In this document: piece by piece, positions 33,363 to 41,624 of the stretch
Layout of the letters: every line of letters begins with the position of its first letter
Numbering within the stretch: the stretch's first letter is position 1
From: Paenibacillus azoreducens
GTDB lineage: Bacteria; Bacillota; Bacilli; Paenibacillales; Paenibacillaceae
Length of the DNA: 64,000 nt
NCBI RefSeq assembly: GCF_021654775.1
Contig: NZ_AP025343.1
Location: forward strand, 2,447,501-2,511,500
Direction: 5' to 3'
Translations under genes and position numbers: made by a program
Notes under the pieces: model-generated
Seen by the model: the letters and a program-made list of their open reading frames with translations, nothing else
Told to the model about the DNA's origin: nothing
Database searches by the model: none

Positions 33363-33402
33363 CCTGCATGTCTGCATGTAAATGCAGGCATCTTTTTTTT
33401 TC
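33363..33402 (+). terminator. Terminator of the diguanylate cyclase gene
   Basis: CCTGCAT (33363-33369) and ATGCAGG (33382-33388), then CATC and a run of ten T residues. Confidence 0.85.
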
Positions 33403-33450
33403 TAAATGCGGCCCTCCCTTCATAGCTGCGCATCGACAGACGTTTTTCTA
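33402..33450 (+). repeat. Decayed copy of repeat family A (A-6)
   Basis: TGCGGCCCTCCCTTCATAGC resembles the GCGGTCTGTCTTC part, and GCATCGACAGACGTTTTTCT matches the 3' hairpin and T-tail of family A. The 5' half is missing. Confidence 0.55.
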
Positions 33451-33530
33451 ATGCGGCAGCTGTATAAACGACATAAAGGCAGGCAAGCCTAAGGCAAAAT
33501 GCCCATGAGCGCGAAAGAGAGGTAATGATG

Positions 33531-34367
33531 ATGCAAAAGCTGAAACCAGGACGTCTTGCAGCGGCAGTTCTGCTTTCTACGAGCATTTGTTTGTGGCTTG
33601 GCGGCTGCGGGCTTTGGAATCCTAACAGCGAACCGGAGGCACTGTTCAAACAGACGCTGGGAGGACTAGCCGGAAAAGATTCTTTTCGTTTTACCGGCAA
33701 AGCAGCCATCAGAACCGAATCCAATAAAGAATTTCGGGAGAGCGTGGCCTATGAGGGCATTTTGACCGAGCATGACAAACTGACAATCCGAAGCATGCTG
33801 CCCGCGCAGCCGGCGAACGCCAAAAAACCCAAGCAGGTGACGGTCAGCAATTTTCATGCGGCCGAGTCCGGATTTCGCCGCCAGGACGGAGAGTGGGTGC
33901 ATTTATTCAGCGAAGGAAACGGCATGCTGTCTACATCCTTGGCACGGTTTAATCCACTGGCGCAGCTGGATGCGATCGGCCGGCTTCCCAAACAAATCAA
34001 AGAAGCCTCGGGAGCGGCGCGGGGAACCAGGGTGCTGCGCATCGAATTAAACCCTACAGCGGCCAGAGGGTGGCTGGCGGAGCAGCTGGAGGAAGAGATG
34101 GGGGGGATCCGTCAGCAGGCGAATCAAGCAGCGCAAATCGGTTCATCTCGGGATAAGCGGGAACTGGCGGATGCATGGAAAAAAGGCGATGCGCAAATGA
34201 AGCAAATGCTGGATCAATCCGAGGTGGGAATGGTTTATTATTTGACGATCGACAAAAGATCCGGTTTCCCGCTCAAGCTTTCTTCGGAAACGAATATCCG
34301 CTATCTCAACCTGCACAATCAGGAGGAAGAGGAGTCCTTAATCAATGACGTCTCTTTCATCCCTTGA
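33531..34367 (+). CDS. Lipoprotein, possibly LolA/LppX-like fold, 278 aa
   Basis: N-terminus MQKLKPGRLAAAVLLSTSIC followed by LWLGGCG gives a signal peptide with a lipobox LGGC, so the protein is a membrane-anchored surface lipoprotein. The mature domain has the rhythm of a beta-rich lipid-carrier-like protein: FRFTGKAAIRTESNKEF, VAYEGILTEHDKLTIRS, and near the end YYLTIDKRSGFPLKLSSETN. The latter is common in outer-surface LolA/LppX-type proteins of Firmicutes. Three ATGs (33525, 33528, 33531) are possible; GAGAGG fits the last best. Confidence 0.75.
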   Translation: MQKLKPGRLAAAVLLSTSICLWLGGCGLWNPNSEPEALFKQTLGGLAGKDSFRFTGKAAIRTESNKEFRESVAYEGILTEHDKLTIRSMLPAQPANAKKPKQVTVSNFHAAESGFRRQDGEWVHLFSEGNGMLSTSLARFNPLAQLDAIGRLPKQIKEASGAARGTRVLRIELNPTAARGWLAEQLEEEMGGIRQQANQAAQIGSSRDKRELADAWKKGDAQMKQMLDQSEVGMVYYLTIDKRSGFPLKLSSETNIRYLNLHNQEEEESLINDVSFIP

Positions 34368-34482
34368 TTATTTCCGCTTTTTCGGATGACCAAGGCAGCA
34401 TAGAAGTGCTACAATAGAAGGCGGATAAAAATTAACCTTAGTTCAAAAAGTTTTTGTGCAGGGTGTGGGAGGTATTAAATAT

Positions 34483-35598
34483 ATGCGAGATCCAAGAATT
34501 CAGAAACTTGCTGAAAATCTGGTCGGATATTCGGTCAACGTTCAGCCGGGCGAAAACGTCCTGGTCGAAATGATTGGTCCTGAGCGGGATTTGCTGAAGG
34601 CCGTTATTGAAGAGGTACATAAGCGCGGGGGGAACCCGTTTGTCGAATTGACGGACAGAACCGTTCAGCGGACCATGCTCATGAACGCCACCGAGGAAAT
34701 GGTTAAGACCTGGGGCGAGCTTGATCTGGAGCGCATGAAGAAAATGGATTGCTACATCGGCATCCGCTCAGGCGAAAACGTAAACGATCTCTCGGACGTT
34801 CCGGACGAGAAAATGCGTTTGTACAACACGCTTTACAACCATCCTGTTCACAGCGGACAGCGCGTAAACCACACGAAATGGGTTGTGCTCCGTTATCCGA
34901 ATGCCAGCATGGCGCAGTTGTCCAATAAAAGCACGGAAGCTTTCGAAGATTTCTACTTCGATGTGTGCAACCTGGATTATGCCAAAATGGACAAAGCCCA
35001 GGATCCGCTTGCCGAGCTGATGAGAAAAACGGATAAAGTCCGCATTGTTGGACCGGGTACCGATCTCACCTTCTCGATCAAAGGCATTGGCGCCACCAAA
35101 TGCGCCGGCGAGAAAAACATTCCGGACGGCGAAGTGTACAGCGCTCCAGTGCGCAATTCCGTTAACGGAACGATCAGCTACAACACAAGCACAGTATATC
35201 AAGGAATTACCTTTGAAAACATTAAATTTACTTTCAAAGACGGGAAAATCGTTGAAGCGACAAGCAATGAAACGGAACGTTTGAACCAAATTCTCGATTC
35301 CGATGAAGGCGCGCGTTATATCGGCGAATTTGCTATCGGTTTCAATCCGTATATCCTGCATCCGATGAAAGATATTCTGTTTGATGAAAAAATCGCCGGC
35401 AGCATTCATTTCACGCCTGGACAAGCCTATGAAGATTGCGACAACGGCAACCGTTCCTCGATCCATTGGGATATCGTTTTGATCCAGCGTCCGGACTACG
35501 GCGGCGGGGAAATTTATTTTGACGATGTGCTGATCCGCAAAGACGGCATTTTCGTAATCGATGAACTGAAAGGTCTGAATCCGGACCAATTGGTTTAA
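34483..35598 (+). CDS. Aminopeptidase, M29 (AmpS/thermophilic aminopeptidase) family, 371 aa
   Basis: Metal-dependent exopeptidase that removes N-terminal amino acids. MRDPRIQKLAENLVGYSVNV begins the non-catalytic domain with EDFYFDVCNLDYAKM in the middle. The metal-binding C-terminal domain has NIPDGEVYSAPVRNSVNG (Glu), RYIGEFAIGFNP, the conserved HFTPGQAYEDCDNGNRSSIH and WDIVL. Length is slightly below the 400-410 of many members but all blocks are present. ATG 34483 is 8 bases after GGGAGG. Confidence 0.92.
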   Translation: MRDPRIQKLAENLVGYSVNVQPGENVLVEMIGPERDLLKAVIEEVHKRGGNPFVELTDRTVQRTMLMNATEEMVKTWGELDLERMKKMDCYIGIRSGENVNDLSDVPDEKMRLYNTLYNHPVHSGQRVNHTKWVVLRYPNASMAQLSNKSTEAFEDFYFDVCNLDYAKMDKAQDPLAELMRKTDKVRIVGPGTDLTFSIKGIGATKCAGEKNIPDGEVYSAPVRNSVNGTISYNTSTVYQGITFENIKFTFKDGKIVEATSNETERLNQILDSDEGARYIGEFAIGFNPYILHPMKDILFDEKIAGSIHFTPGQAYEDCDNGNRSSIHWDIVLIQRPDYGGGEIYFDDVLIRKDGIFVIDELKGLNPDQLV

Positions 35599-35626
35599 TC
35601 CGCAAAAAATTGAATTTAGAAATCCC

Positions 35627-35656
35627 TTGCGCGAGTAAGCGGATTCAATGTATCAT
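35627..35656 (+). promoter_or_regulatory. Candidate sigma-A promoter of the HPr-like gene
   Basis: TTGCGC (35627-35632) and TATCAT (35651-35656) with an 18-base spacer, 54 bases before the start codon. Confidence 0.5.
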
Positions 35657-35709
35657 GAAAGTGGTAAAATGAATATTATACCTGATACCAAAGCTACGGA
35701 GGGATCCCA

Positions 35710-35955
35710 ATGTCCAGTAACAACGCAGCTGTTGTGGAGATCGCCCAAACTGCGGGCAAATTTACATCGTCTATCGTTCTTCAGGCTGACAACAAGTACA
35801 TCGACGTAAAAAGTATTCTGGGTTTGTTCACGACCCTTGTTAGCAATAAAGGTTATGAGCTTCACGTTCATGGACCGGATGCGGATGAGGCTAAAGCGGC
35901 TATGAAAGAAGTGTTTGCGAAGCACGGTCTGAAAGTCGAAGTTGTTGAAGATTAA
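35710..35955 (+). CDS. Crh-like HPr homologue lacking the phospho-His, 81 aa
   Basis: Aligns with HPr from the first helix onward: VVEIAQTAGKFTSSIVLQ, then YIDVKSILGLFTTLVSNKGY and a final helix EAKAAMKEVFAKHG. Relative to HPr the first beta strand is missing. The His15-Ala-Arg-Pro loop reads N-N-A-A at residues 4-7, so PTS phosphotransfer by enzyme I is not possible. The regulatory Ser46 region is kept as Ser35 in DVKSILG. This is the Crh pattern: a target of HPr kinase that could serve CcpA but not sugar transport. RBS GGAGGGATCC; own promoter and terminator. Confidence 0.8.
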   Translation: MSSNNAAVVEIAQTAGKFTSSIVLQADNKYIDVKSILGLFTTLVSNKGYELHVHGPDADEAKAAMKEVFAKHGLKVEVVED

Positions 35956-35965
35956 TTGCAGTGAA

Positions 35966-36000
35966 AAGCGTCTTGCCTGAATCCGGCAGGGCGCTTTTTT
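35966..36000 (+). terminator. Terminator of the HPr-like gene
   Basis: AAGCGTCTTGCC and GGCAGGGCGCTT pair with two G-U wobbles, followed by TTTTTT. Confidence 0.85.
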
Positions 36001-36030
36001 AAGCAGTATAGAATTTATAAGTTTTTTTGG

Positions 36031-36095
36031 GGGGTCCCCGCAAAGTATTTGGAATAAGCATCGAAGCATAGGCTCCACTTTGTGGGGTTATTTTA
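36031..36095 (+). repeat. Repeat family B, copy B-4
   Basis: GGGGT, arms CCCCGCAAAGT and ACTTTGTGGGG, centre ATTTGGAATAAGCATCGAAG with CATAGGCTCC, tail TTATTTT. It is preceded by TATAGAATTTATAAG, the 5' arm region of family A, so this is a composite. Confidence 0.9.
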
Positions 36096-36115
36096 GAGTA
36101 TGAGATTATTTTTTT

Positions 36116-36150
36116 GGGGTCACATGTGCTCCACTTTGTGGGGTTATTTA
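36116..36150 (+). repeat. Truncated family B copy (B-5)
   Basis: GGGGTCACATGTGCTCCACT and TTGTGGGGTTATTT: the left arm and most of the centre are deleted while the right end is intact. Confidence 0.8.
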
Positions 36151-36160
36151 ACGGAGGTTC

Positions 36161-36189
36161 TTGTATTGGGCTCTGATTTCGTCTAATAT
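36161..36189 (+). promoter_or_regulatory. Sigma-A promoter of ylaN
   Basis: TTGTAT (36161-36166) and TAATAT (36184-36189) with a 17-base spacer, right after repeat copy B-5. Confidence 0.65.
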
Positions 36190-36238
36190 TAGAGAAGAGA
36201 ACAAGGGTGTTACTTTTTGGACATAGGGGGGAAGATGC

Positions 36239-36532
36239 ATGGCTTCTTCTGAGCTGCAGGAACAGTTGAACATGAAAGCAATCAGTCTTCTACAAGAAGA
36301 TGCAGATAAAATACAGAAGCTTATAGAAGTACAAATGGAGAATCTGGCAACCCGCTATTGCCCTCTTTATGAGGAAGTGCTGGACACCCAGATGTACGGT
36401 TTTTCAAGAGAAGTTGACTTTGCGGTCAGAGCAGGATTGCTCCCCGAGGCTGCAGGCAAACAGCTTGTCAGCCAGCTTGAACGTAATCTGGCGCTCCTTT
36501 ACGAAGCCTTGAACAAAAAAGAAGCGGAATAA
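36239..36532 (+). CDS. ylaN: YlaN family protein (iron homeostasis/Fur-linked), 97 aa
   Basis: Matches the YlaN core: [54 protein letters not shown] and [17 protein letters not shown]. It is an all-helical cytoplasmic protein, essential in B. subtilis and reported there to bind Fe(II) and act with Fur. The family function is established knowledge, not visible here. ATG 36239 follows AGGGGGG; own promoter and terminator. Confidence 0.93.
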   Translation: MASSELQEQLNMKAISLLQEDADKIQKLIEVQMENLATRYCPLYEEVLDTQMYGFSREVDFAVRAGLLPEAAGKQLVSQLERNLALLYEALNKKEAE

Positions 36533-36560
36533 AATTCCGCCTGCAAAAAGTTTACAAGAT

Positions 36561-36598
36561 AAAAGCATGAACTCTTTTATTGAGTCCATGCTTTTTTT
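36561..36598 (+). terminator. Terminator of ylaN
   Basis: AAAAGCATGAACTC and GAGTCCATGCTTTT pair with one mismatch, followed by a T-run. Confidence 0.88.
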
Positions 36599-36612
36599 GC
36601 GATTATAATTTG

Positions 36613-36677
36613 GGGGATCCCCGCAAAGTATTTGGAATAAGCAACGAAGCATAGGCTTCACTCTGTGGGGTTATTTT
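36613..36677 (+). repeat. Repeat family B, copy B-6
   Basis: GGGGATCCCCGCAAAGT left arm, right arm ACTCTGTGGGG with one change, tail TTATTTT. It belongs to the ATTTGG/CATAGGCTTC subtype. It lies at the 3' end of the leftward cax gene, against its direction. Confidence 0.88.
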
Positions 36678-36692
36678 GGCGCAGGAATAAAG

Positions 36693-37763
36693 TTATACCA
36701 TGAAAAAGGAGACGCCGAGGATTAAATAGACGACCAGCAGAAGCAATCCTTCATACCAGTTGGTCTTGCCGTCCAGGATAATGGATTTGGCGATGAATAC
36801 CGAAACCCCGATCGCCAGCAGTTCAATGGCGGTGAATACGAGATCCATCGTGTTGCCGAAGAAAAAACTCGCAAACACAAGCACAGGCGCAACGAACAAG
36901 GCGATTTGAAGACTGCTGCCCACGGCGATTTCCACGGCGGCCCCGATTTTGTTTTTCATCGCGAGCAGCACTGCGGCGCTATGTTCGGCGGCATTGCCGA
37001 TGATAGCGACGAGGAAGGCCCCGACAAACAGCTCGCTCAGGCCGAAACGGCTGGTGAACGTCTCCAGCGTTCCGACAAGCCATTCGCTTACGAAGGCAAC
37101 CATGACGGTTGCGATGATCAGATAAATTATGGATTTGCCTTTGGACCATTCCGGAGCGTGTTCATGCGGAAGCTCCTCTTCCGACTTCTCCGTCACGTCG
37201 GAGAGGTAGTTTTTATGCGTGATCATCGAGAAGACCAGCCAGGCGATGTAAGCCACGATCAGGATTCCGGCAACGATCAGGCTAAGCAGCTTGGTATCGT
37301 CCGTAGTGATGGAATGTGTGTTCAGGAATACGGCAGGAACAAATAAGGCGATAACGGCAACGATCATAAGCGAGCCGTTCATGCCGGCAAGCGAGACGTT
37401 GAAACTTTGCACCTTGAACTTCAGGCCGCCCGCAAAAATGCTCAAACCAAGCACCAGCAGCAGATTTCCGATAATGGAACCCGTCAAGCTGGCTTTGACC
37501 ATATCGAATAAACCTTCTTTGACAAGGAAAATCGCGATGATCAGTTCGGCCGCATTGCCGAAGGTAGCGTTCAGGAAGCCGCCGAGCCGTTGACCTGCAT
37601 AATGAGCCACGTTTTCCGTCGCTTTGCCCAAAAAACCTGCGACAAAGATGACGGAAATTGCCGACAGGATGAACTGAAACGTTGGATCCCAGCCCGCATA
37701 ATGCCCGACCGCGCTGAGTACAAAAGAAGCAATCAGCAGAAAAGGGCTCAACCATTTTTTCAA
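36693..37763 (-). CDS. Calcium/proton (cation) exchanger, CaCA/Cax family, 356 aa
   Basis: Eleven or so hydrophobic segments in two homologous halves, each with the family repeat: NATFGNAAELIIAIFLV in the first and IIGNAAEHSAAVLLA in the second. The acidic residue in GNAAE binds the transported cation. An acidic/His loop (TEKSEEELPHEHAPEWSKGK) separates the halves. It probably exports Ca2+ in exchange for protons across the cell membrane. TTG start at 37763 is 8 bases after GAGGTG. No riboswitch of the yybP-ykoY type is visible upstream. Confidence 0.92.
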   Translation of the reverse strand: MKKWLSPFLLIASFVLSAVGHYAGWDPTFQFILSAISVIFVAGFLGKATENVAHYAGQRLGGFLNATFGNAAELIIAIFLVKEGLFDMVKASLTGSIIGNLLLVLGLSIFAGGLKFKVQSFNVSLAGMNGSLMIVAVIALFVPAVFLNTHSITTDDTKLLSLIVAGILIVAYIAWLVFSMITHKNYLSDVTEKSEEELPHEHAPEWSKGKSIIYLIIATVMVAFVSEWLVGTLETFTSRFGLSELFVGAFLVAIIGNAAEHSAAVLLAMKNKIGAAVEIAVGSSLQIALFVAPVLVFASFFFGNTMDLVFTAIELLAIGVSVFIAKSIILDGKTNWYEGLLLLVVYLILGVSFFMV

Positions 37764-37848
37764 TTTTTCGACACCTCAGTGATATGTAAGATTCTTTCCC
37801 GTAATATTCAGAAAGTTTAAATCCTTTCAGAACTAAAGCGTAATTTCC

Positions 37849-37916
37849 GGGGTCCCCGTAAAGTAATGGGAATAAGCTCCGAAGGCCACACGTCACGGGT
37901 TATTTTAATATACCCA
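37849..37916 (+). repeat. Repeat family B, copy B-7 (decayed)
   Basis: GGGGTCCCCGTAAAGTAATG and GGAATAAGCTCCGAAGGCCA match; the right arm has lost TTTGTG and reads CACGGGTTATTTT. It sits between the divergent cax and asp23 genes. Confidence 0.85.
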
Positions 37917-37955
37917 AAACATGATGCATTGTAAACAAATCTTAAAGGTAAAGAT

Positions 37956-37984
37956 TTGCTTTTGATCCCTGTAGGAATTACAAT
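37956..37984 (+). promoter_or_regulatory. Sigma-A promoter of the Asp23 gene
   Basis: TTGCTT (37956-37961) and TACAAT (37979-37984) with a 17-base spacer. Confidence 0.6.
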
Positions 37985-38014
37985 AATTGATAATGAGATG
38001 AAGGAGGATGGGGT

Positions 38015-38401
38015 ATGACTGAACAGCTACAACTGGAAACGGGGACCATCCGGATATCGGATGATGTCGTATCGAAAATTGCCGGCTTGGCGGCACTTGA
38101 AACACCAGGAATTGCGGCGATGTCAGGCGGGCTCTCCGAAGGATGGGCCAAACGCCTGAGCGGGAAAAACGTGCAAAAAGGTGTCACGGTAGAAGTGGGA
38201 CAACTTGAGGCAGCCATTGATTTACGAATCATCGTTTTATATGAAACACCGATTCATGAAGTTTGCCGTATGCTGCAGCAAAATGTACGGGAAGCGGTGG
38301 AAAGCATGACTGGCCTTAGGGTCGTTGAGGTCAACGTCAAAGTTGAGGGCGTTGCTTTCAAGGATGATGAGATCGAAGACGGTGCAGTCCGCGCGAAATA
38401 A
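38015..38401 (+). CDS. Asp23/Gls24 family envelope stress protein, 128 aa
   Basis: Typical blocks: LETGTIRISDDVVSKIAGLA with ALETPGIAAMSGG, the alternating beta pattern of QLEAAIDLRIIVLYETPIHE and the end TGLRVVEVNVKVEGV. These proteins gather at the cell membrane and relate to cell-wall homeostasis; the exact mechanism is unknown. ATG 38015 behind AAGGAGGA. It is a single-gene unit convergent with ftsW. Confidence 0.9.
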   Translation: MTEQLQLETGTIRISDDVVSKIAGLAALETPGIAAMSGGLSEGWAKRLSGKNVQKGVTVEVGQLEAAIDLRIIVLYETPIHEVCRMLQQNVREAVESMTGLRVVEVNVKVEGVAFKDDEIEDGAVRAK

Positions 38402-38426
38402 TAAAGATTTTGCAAAAAAAGTAAAG

Positions 38427-38466
38427 AAAAGAGACTACACGGAACTCCTCCGGTAGTCTCTTTTAA
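38427..38466 (+). terminator. Shared terminator of asp23 and ftsW
   Basis: AAAAGAGACTAC (38427-38438) and GTAGTCTCTTTT (38453-38464), T-runs on both strands. The last codons of leftward ftsW lie inside the hairpin. Confidence 0.88.
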
Positions 38467-39667
38467 TATTTACGGATTTAACGACTTCCTGCTTCGCGGG
38501 CTGGTCGATCGATCTCGAGATGCTAAGCATAATCCCCATGGCGAACATCATGATAAGCAGGGAAGATCCGCCGTAACTTATAAATGGAAGGGTTACTCCC
38601 GTGAGCGGAATCGTCTGCGATACGCCGCCGATATTGACGAAAGCCTGTATGGCGAACAGCCCCATGATGCCAACACCAACCAAAGTTCCGAACGGATCCG
38701 GACACCTGAGCGAGATCAGGATGCCGCGCCATATAAAATAAATATATACGATCAAAAACAAGCTTGTGCCAATGAATCCGAATTCCTCGGCCATCACGGG
38801 GAATATAAAGTCATTGTACGGGTTTTTAATATAGTTCAGCTTTTGAATGCTTTTCCCGAAACCCGTGCCGGTCAATTGGCCGTTACCGATCGCGGTCAGG
38901 GACTGAATCAGGTTATAGCCTGTATCATCCGGATCCTCGAAAGGATCGATCCAAGCCGTGATCCGCCCGATTTTATAATCGGTGGATTGAGCCTTAGGTT
39001 CATCGCTATGCGTAACCGACTTGATAAGGTAGTTGGCGCCAAGGACGAGACTTGCCCCTAGAACCAGCAGGACGGCCGATCCGAGCATATGCTTGAGGCT
39101 GGCGCCTCCCGCATAAATAATGACCGCGCTGGTGGCAACGAGAATCATGGTGGAGCCCAGATCCGGCTGCATCATGATGAGCCCGGCTACGAAGCCGACG
39201 ATCACCATGACCGGAATATAACCTGTCCGCAAATCCCTGAAGCGCTCCCCTTTTTTACTGATTAATGCGGAGAGGTACAGGATGATGGTGATCTTGGCAA
39301 GCTCCGTGGGCTGAATCCCGAGTCCGGCGATCTGCAGCCAGCTCCGGGCGCCGTTGATTCCGCTGGTAAAGCGTACGAGCACAAGCAGGATGACGGTTAT
39401 GAAAAACATTGGAACAAAAAGCTTCTTATACTTACTGTAGTGAATGTTCATGGCGACAAACATAACAATTGTGCCAAACATGGCCCACAAAAACTGTTTT
39501 TTCGTAAAATATAGCGGATCATGATTGAATTTACTGCTGGAAATGGTGAGACTTGAACTGGCGCTGAACACCATGACCAGCCCAAAACCGACCAACAGAA
39601 AAGTAAGGATAAGCAGTTGAAAATCCGGCGTCCCTCTCTTCCTCAGTTGGGGTTTCTCTTGTTTCAT
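38435..39667 (-). CDS. FtsW/RodA/SpoVE-type peptidoglycan glycosyltransferase, 410 aa
   Basis: SEDS-family membrane enzyme that polymerises lipid II for septal or lateral wall growth. About ten membrane helices. Family blocks: GLVMVFSASS after helix 1, GARSWLQIAGLGIQPTELAK, MMQPDLGSTMIL, the extracellular loop with YNLIQSLTAIGNGQLTGTGF and PVMAEEFGFIGT, and GVTLPFISYGGSSLL. The pattern GIQPTELAK and the position next to yugN do not tell FtsW from SpoVE. It is 12 bases downstream of yugN on the same strand, so the two are likely one operon. Confidence 0.92.
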   Translation of the reverse strand: MKQEKPQLRKRGTPDFQLLILTFLLVGFGLVMVFSASSSLTISSSKFNHDPLYFTKKQFLWAMFGTIVMFVAMNIHYSKYKKLFVPMFFITVILLVLVRFTSGINGARSWLQIAGLGIQPTELAKITIILYLSALISKKGERFRDLRTGYIPVMVIVGFVAGLIMMQPDLGSTMILVATSAVIIYAGGASLKHMLGSAVLLVLGASLVLGANYLIKSVTHSDEPKAQSTDYKIGRITAWIDPFEDPDDTGYNLIQSLTAIGNGQLTGTGFGKSIQKLNYIKNPYNDFIFPVMAEEFGFIGTSLFLIVYIYFIWRGILISLRCPDPFGTLVGVGIMGLFAIQAFVNIGGVSQTIPLTGVTLPFISYGGSSLLIMMFAMGIMLSISRSIDQPAKQEVVKSVNIKRDYRRSSV

Positions 39668-39679
39668 AAGGGACCTTCT

Positions 39680-40027
39680 TTAAGCTTCCAGAGCAGCTTT
39701 GAATTGCTGGATTTTTTGATTGGCGGCGTTAAGGATCTTGGTAGGGATCGGAGTTTCGTATTCCAGGCCGTGCGGGAAGGTTGCTTTGCCCAAGTAAACG
39801 GCTTCGATTTCGAGCACGGTGTCCGGCTTCTCAAGCTTTCCTTGAACGGCGCGAGTATTCATGCGCAGGTAGTAATCGGAGTTGGTGTCCTTGTCTTCGA
39901 TTTTATAATCGTATGTAGCGCGCGTGTATTCCCATTGCCAGCGAATAAAACCCGTTTTTTCAGCAATTTCGTCCATCAATGCCAGTTCGCTTTTCAGACC
40001 GACAAGTCCTGTATTTTCGAAAATCAT
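39680..40027 (-). CDS. YugN-like protein, 115 aa
   Basis: Begins MIFENTGLVGLKSELALMDE and has WQWEYTRATYDYKIEDKDTN, YYLRMNTRAVQGKLEKPD, YLGKATFPHGLEYE and a last helix. This is the YugN-like (PF08868) pattern of Bacillales, function unknown. AAGGAGG lies 10 bases before the ATG. It precedes the ftsW-like gene in an apparent operon. Confidence 0.85.
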   Translation of the reverse strand: MIFENTGLVGLKSELALMDEIAEKTGFIRWQWEYTRATYDYKIEDKDTNSDYYLRMNTRAVQGKLEKPDTVLEIEAVYLGKATFPHGLEYETPIPTKILNAANQKIQQFKAALEA

Positions 40028-40215
40028 CCTATAAAATCCTCCTTATTTAAACACCTGTAAAGTTCTTTACTCATGATATTATGTTTCAGGCGCTTGTGCA
40101 AGCCTTCGCACTGGCAGGGCATAACCCATTTCAGGCGTTTTCTGCTACAATGGAAAATAGCATTGCAACCAGGTTATGGAAGCAATGCGGCTCTACTACT
40201 TAGGCGAAGGGACGT

Positions 40216-41397
40216 ATGCACATGAGAGAAGAGGCACTGCTGACTGCGCTGCATCCGCAAATGGTTCAGTGGAGACGTTATCTGCACCGCCATCCGGAGC
40301 TATCATATCAGGAAGAGAATACATCGCGGTTTGTAGCCGACAAGCTGCGCGGGCTTGGGCTGGAAGTATCCGTACGGGTAGGAGGCGGCCATGGCGTTTT
40401 GGGTATTTTAAAAGGCGGCAAGCCCGGTAAAACCGTAGCGCTTCGCGCCGATATGGATGCGCTGCCGATCCAAGACGAGAAGTCTTGCGAGTACTCCTCC
40501 GAAGTTCCGGGGGTGATGCATGCATGCGGGCATGACGGGCATACCGCAACGCTGCTGGGGGTGGCATCGTATTTTTGTAAACGCCAACATGAGGTGGAGG
40601 GGGAAATCCGTTTCATCTTTCAGCCTGCGGAAGAAGTGTGTCCGGGCGGAGCCCGGGGCATGATCGAAGCGGGGGTCCTGGAAGGAGCCGATGTCATATA
40701 CGGAGTCCATTTATGGACGCCTTTTGCGGCAGGGGGGGCGGCAAGCGCACCCGGTCCGCTTATGGCGGCGGCGGATGAGTTTTTTATTGATATTCAGGGC
40801 AAAGGCGGCCATGGCGGTATGCCGCATGCGACCGTTGACGCCGTGGTGGCGGGAGCGGCGCTTGTTATGCAGCTGCAAAGCATTGTCAGCAGGACGGTGG
40901 ACCCGTTGAAACCTGCTGTCGTCACGATCGGCACTATCCAGGGTGGGAGCGCGCAAAATGTAATCGCCGAATCCTGCCGTATCACCGGTACGGTTCGGAC
41001 TTTCGATGAGGAAACGAGGGAACTTATACGCGGACGGATCGAGGAAATTTCCCATGCGACGGCGCAAGCCTATGGTGCGGCGGCAAAAATTCAATATATG
41101 ATGGGTTACCCGCCGCTGGTGAATGATGACGGGGAGACCGAGCGTTTTTTCCGCGAGGCGCCGGGCATTTTTGGGGCGGATCAGGTCATCCGCTGCGATA
41201 AAATCATGCCTGCAGAGGACTTCTCTTATTATTTGCAGAAGATTCCGGGCTGCTTTATGTTTGTGGGAGCAGGCAATGAAAGCCTTCAGGCGGTTTATCC
41301 TCATCATCACCCGCGCTTTGATTTTGATGAATCGGCGATGCTGGGCGCGGCCAAGCTGCTGGTAGCGATGACGCAATCGTACCAAGGCTGGGAATAG
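40216..41397 (+). CDS. M20D family amidohydrolase / N-acyl-amino-acid hydrolase, 393 aa
   Basis: Two-metal hydrolase of the HipO/YxeP type that removes an acyl group from N-acyl amino acids or related amides. Conserved: HRHPELSYQEENT, LRADMDALPI, HACGHDGHTATLLG (metal-binding Cys/His), FQPAEEVCPGGARGMIEAG, the dimerisation-domain KGGHGGMPHATVDAVVAGA, and EDFSYYLQKIPGCFMFVG. The Cys in HACGHDGH marks the M20D subgroup. Two ATGs, 40216 and 40222, are possible (GAAGGG 4 or 10 bases away). Substrate unknown. Confidence 0.9.
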   Translation: MHMREEALLTALHPQMVQWRRYLHRHPELSYQEENTSRFVADKLRGLGLEVSVRVGGGHGVLGILKGGKPGKTVALRADMDALPIQDEKSCEYSSEVPGVMHACGHDGHTATLLGVASYFCKRQHEVEGEIRFIFQPAEEVCPGGARGMIEAGVLEGADVIYGVHLWTPFAAGGAASAPGPLMAAADEFFIDIQGKGGHGGMPHATVDAVVAGAALVMQLQSIVSRTVDPLKPAVVTIGTIQGGSAQNVIAESCRITGTVRTFDEETRELIRGRIEEISHATAQAYGAAAKIQYMMGYPPLVNDDGETERFFREAPGIFGADQVIRCDKIMPAEDFSYYLQKIPGCFMFVGAGNESLQAVYPHHHPRFDFDESAMLGAAKLLVAMTQSYQGWE

Positions 41398-41476
41398 TAG
41401 ACGCGCGAGTAAATATAGGCGGCTGCAAGAATGATATGGCGATCATTGGGAAATTATAATGATATCATGCGAAAAT

Positions 41477-41514
41477 AAAAGTTCATTTCCTTTCAATAGG
41501 GAATGGACTTTTTC
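41477..41514 (+). terminator. Terminator of the amidohydrolase gene
   Basis: AAAGTTCATTTCC and GGGAATGGACTTT pair with G-U wobbles, followed by TTTT. Confidence 0.82.
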
Positions 41515-41539
41515 AACATATATGAAAGTATAAACTTCC

Positions 41540-41605
41540 GGGGTCCCCGCAAAGTAATCGGAATAGGCTTCGAAGGTCACGCGTCACTTTGTGGGGTTAT
41601 TTTAA
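41540..41605 (+). repeat. Repeat family B, copy B-8
   Basis: GGGGT, intact arms CCCCGCAAAGT and ACTTTGTGGGG, centre AATCGGAATAGGCTTCGAAG, tail TTATTTTAATT. It is preceded by GAAAGTATAAACTTCC, a module also present in family A. It ends 20 bases before the helicase start codon. Confidence 0.92.
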
Positions 41606-41624
41606 TTAGGAAAGGGAGCCGATT

